From the NCBI GenBank assembly GCA_003510135.1, contig DOKY01000042.1, positions 17,408-25,844 of the forward strand: a DNA stretch of 8,437 nt, read 5' to 3'. This document shows positions 7,434 to 8,437 of the stretch, piece after piece. The notes beneath the pieces were generated by a model that saw only the letters and a list, made by a program, of their open reading frames with translations, ran no database searches and had not been told where the DNA came from. The first letter of the stretch is position 1, and every line of letters starts with the position of its first letter. The DNA comes from Pseudothermotoga sp. (GTDB taxonomy: Bacteria > Thermotogota > Thermotogae > Thermotogales > DSM-5069). Position numbers and translations under genes: made by a program.

Positions 7434-7607
7434 ATAAAAAGGTACGAAGTGTTAGTGGAAAAAACAAAAGAGTTTGAAAGGTTCTACAACGAAGAATACC
7501 CACACAGCACCATAGGATGCAAGAGTTCCAGGGAGGCATATGAAGAATCCGTAAAGATTATACAAAATTGCTTAATTTTTAGTCCAATTTTTCGTGTGAA
7601 TATATAA
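7434..7607 (+). pseudogene. Transposase C-terminal remnant (integrase core, IS3/rve type)
   Basis: A 57-codon open stretch bounded by a TAA at 7431 and ending at TAA 7605-7607. It contains KTKEFERFYNEEYPHSTIG followed by SSREAYEE. This is the conserved end of DDE integrase-core transposases (general pattern: FxxYYNxxRPHSxLGxxxPxExY), normally preceded by some 200 residues that are absent here. The only internal start candidate is GTG at 7449, with no ribosome binding site. It begins 8 bases after the stop of the glycosidase gene, so an insertion element decayed or was cut down at the operon's 3' edge. The last ~12 codons (after VKII) do not look like transposase and may be read-through beyond the original end. 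Family level is fairly clear; the exact IS is not. Confidence 0.75.
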
Positions 7608-7620
7608 TACTAAGTACAAC

Positions 7621-7665
7621 AACAAACCCGCCTGTGAACAACTTCTGGAATCAGGCGGGCTTGTT
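7621..7665. terminator. Bidirectional Rho-independent terminator between convergent genes
   Basis: AACAAACCCGCCTG (7621-7634) and CAGGCGGGCTTGTT (7652-7665) form a 14-bp inverted repeat with one mismatch around a 17-base loop. On the minus strand the mismatch becomes a G-U pair and the arm is followed by TTTGTTGTTGT, so it works well as the terminator of the leftward repeat gene. On the plus strand it is followed by a weaker T-rich tail (CTTGTTATTT), so it could also stop transcription arriving from the sugar operon, which has no other terminator. Confidence 0.8.
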
Positions 7666-7772
7666 ATTTACATTCTTTCTAATTTTAATGAAATGTGTCT
7701 ATACATTACTCAAACAAAGTACCATAACCTTTAACTTTGAAAACCTTAAAAATATCTCGCTTTACACTCCAC
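7666..7772. other. AT-rich intergenic stretch
   Basis: About 107 bases between the terminator and the stop of the leftward gene. No open reading frame, RNA gene or convincing signal is visible. It would be the 3' untranslated region of the minus-strand gene. Confidence 0.5.
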
Positions 7773-8437
7773 TTACTCCATATAATGTAAACCAAATAAT
7801 GTAAACCAAAGCATGTCAGCTACTAATTCTGGATTAGTTGGATCTGTTATATCTACTATGACTAAGCCATTCCAAGAATCAGCAATATATGCATAATCTC
7901 CTGAAACTTGTACAGCCGATGCATCACCATCTGTATCCAAATGACCTACTTGACTTGGATTAGTTGGATCTGTTATATCTACTATGACCAAGCCATTCCA
8001 AGAATCAGCAATATATGCATAATTTCCTGAAACTTGTACAGCCGATGCATAACCATCTGTATCCAAATGACCTACTTGACTTGGATTAGTTGGATCTGTT
8101 ATATCTACTATGACCAAGCCATTATGCCAATCAGCAATATATGCATAATTTCCTGAAACTTGTACATCCCATGCAAAACCATCTGTATCCAAATGACCTG
8201 CTTGACTTGGACTGGTTGGATCTGTTATATCTACTATGACTAAGCCATTTTCACGATCAGCAATATATGCATAATTTCCTGAAACTTGTACAGCCAATGC
8301 ATAATATGTATCCAAATGACCTACTTGACTTGGATTAGTTGGATCTGTTATATCTACTATGACTAAGCCATTTCCTCCATCAGCAATATATGCATAATTT
8401 CCTGAAACTTGTACAGCCAATGCATAATATGTATCCA
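7773..8437 (-). CDS. LVIVD-repeat (beta-propeller-type) protein, 5' partial
   Basis: The frame is open to the window's right edge, so the start and N-terminal part are missing; the TTG that would start at 8420 is an internal leucine. At least 221 codons are visible. The protein is a chain of 41-42 residue units, with consensus HLDTDGxASAVQVSGNYAYIADxxNGLVIVDITDPTNPSQVG. This matches the LVIVD repeat found in beta-propeller-type, usually exported or cell-surface, bacterial and archaeal proteins. The window shows four full LVIVD units and part of a fifth. No enzymatic motif is seen; a binding or scaffold role is a family-level guess. The C-terminus is MLWFTLFGLHYME, its frame altered by a 14-bp tandem duplication. 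GC is about 38% in one hand-counted unit, against about 52% in a sample of the operon, which suggests a different origin. It converges on the sugar operon and is not part of it. Confidence 0.88.
   Translation of the reverse strand, partial: DTYYALAVQVSGNYAYIADGGNGLVIVDITDPTNPSQVGHLDTYYALAVQVSGNYAYIADRENGLVIVDITDPTSPSQAGHLDTDGFAWDVQVSGNYAYIADWHNGLVIVDITDPTNPSQVGHLDTDGYASAVQVSGNYAYIADSWNGLVIVDITDPTNPSQVGHLDTDGDASAVQVSGDYAYIADSWNGLVIVDITDPTNPELVADMLWFTLFGLHYME
7782..7809. repeat. 14-bp perfect tandem duplication at the 3' end of the LVIVD gene
   Basis: ATAATGTAAACCAA occurs twice back to back (7782-7795 and 7796-7809). Because 14 is not a multiple of three, it shifts the reading frame of the minus-strand gene within its last codons. 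Confidence 0.95.
7831..8437 (-). repeat. Tandem coding repeats of 126/123 bp (LVIVD units)
   Basis: Units begin at 7831, 7957, 8083, 8209 and 8332, giving periods of 126, 126, 126 and 123 bp; the fifth is cut by the window end. All periods are multiples of three, so the frame is kept. Units 1 and 2 differ at only three of 126 bases by eye. The array continues beyond the window, so total copy number is unknown. Confidence 0.95.

Noticed and set aside
7831..8437. Regular repeats that might suggest a CRISPR array
   Set aside because: The unit is 123-126 bp, contiguous, in frame and protein-coding (LVIVD motif). There are no short repeats separated by unique spacers.
7831..8437. Diversity-generating retroelement acting on the LVIVD gene
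   Set aside because: The variable codons are not explained by adenine-specific changes against a visible template, and no reverse transcriptase or template repeat lies in the window. Only the hypervariability itself is reported.

Overview
The window looks like part of a bacterial chromosome, most probably from a member of the Thermotogales (Thermotoga or Pseudothermotoga type). The case for this is indirect. The genes are tightly packed with overlapping ends, the Shine-Dalgarno sequences are strong (AGGAGG type), GTG and TTG starts are frequent, AGA/AGG/ATA codons are common, the proteins are rich in charged residues, and the sugar ABC locus carries no ATPase gene. The genus is inferred, not proven.

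Bases 1-7425 hold one plus-strand sugar-uptake and hydrolysis operon. The order is: a LacI-family regulator (5' end cut by the window); a cytoplasmic glycogen-debranching-type glycosidase; a secreted extracellular solute-binding protein; two CUT1-type ABC permeases; and a second, divergent glycosidase of the same broad (alpha/alpha)6 type. Genes overlap or sit 14-51 bases apart. A perfect 10-bp GC-rich hairpin with a T run lies between the binding-protein gene and the first permease gene. It probably lowers permease expression relative to the binding protein. No ATPase is present, so the transporter must use one encoded elsewhere. The likely scheme is that the binding protein captures an oligosaccharide or glycoside, the permeases import it, the two cytoplasmic hydrolases cleave it, and the LacI protein senses the sugar. 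The substrate cannot be read from the sequence; an alpha-glucoside is the best guess from the glycosidase family.

Bases 7426-7772 are a boundary zone. Eight bases after the operon's last stop lies the C-terminal remnant of an integrase-type (DDE) transposase, followed by a strong inverted repeat that would work as a terminator on both strands, then about 100 AT-rich bases with nothing recognisable.

Bases 7773-8437 (minus strand, 5' end beyond the window) encode an LVIVD-repeat beta-propeller-type protein built from near-identical 123-126 bp tandem units. GC drops from about 50% in the operon to about 38% here. The repeat framework is almost frozen at the nucleotide level, while two short spots in each unit differ strongly between copies. 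A 14-bp tandem duplication at the 3' end has shifted the frame and changed the C-terminus. This repeat gene is the most unusual part of the window.
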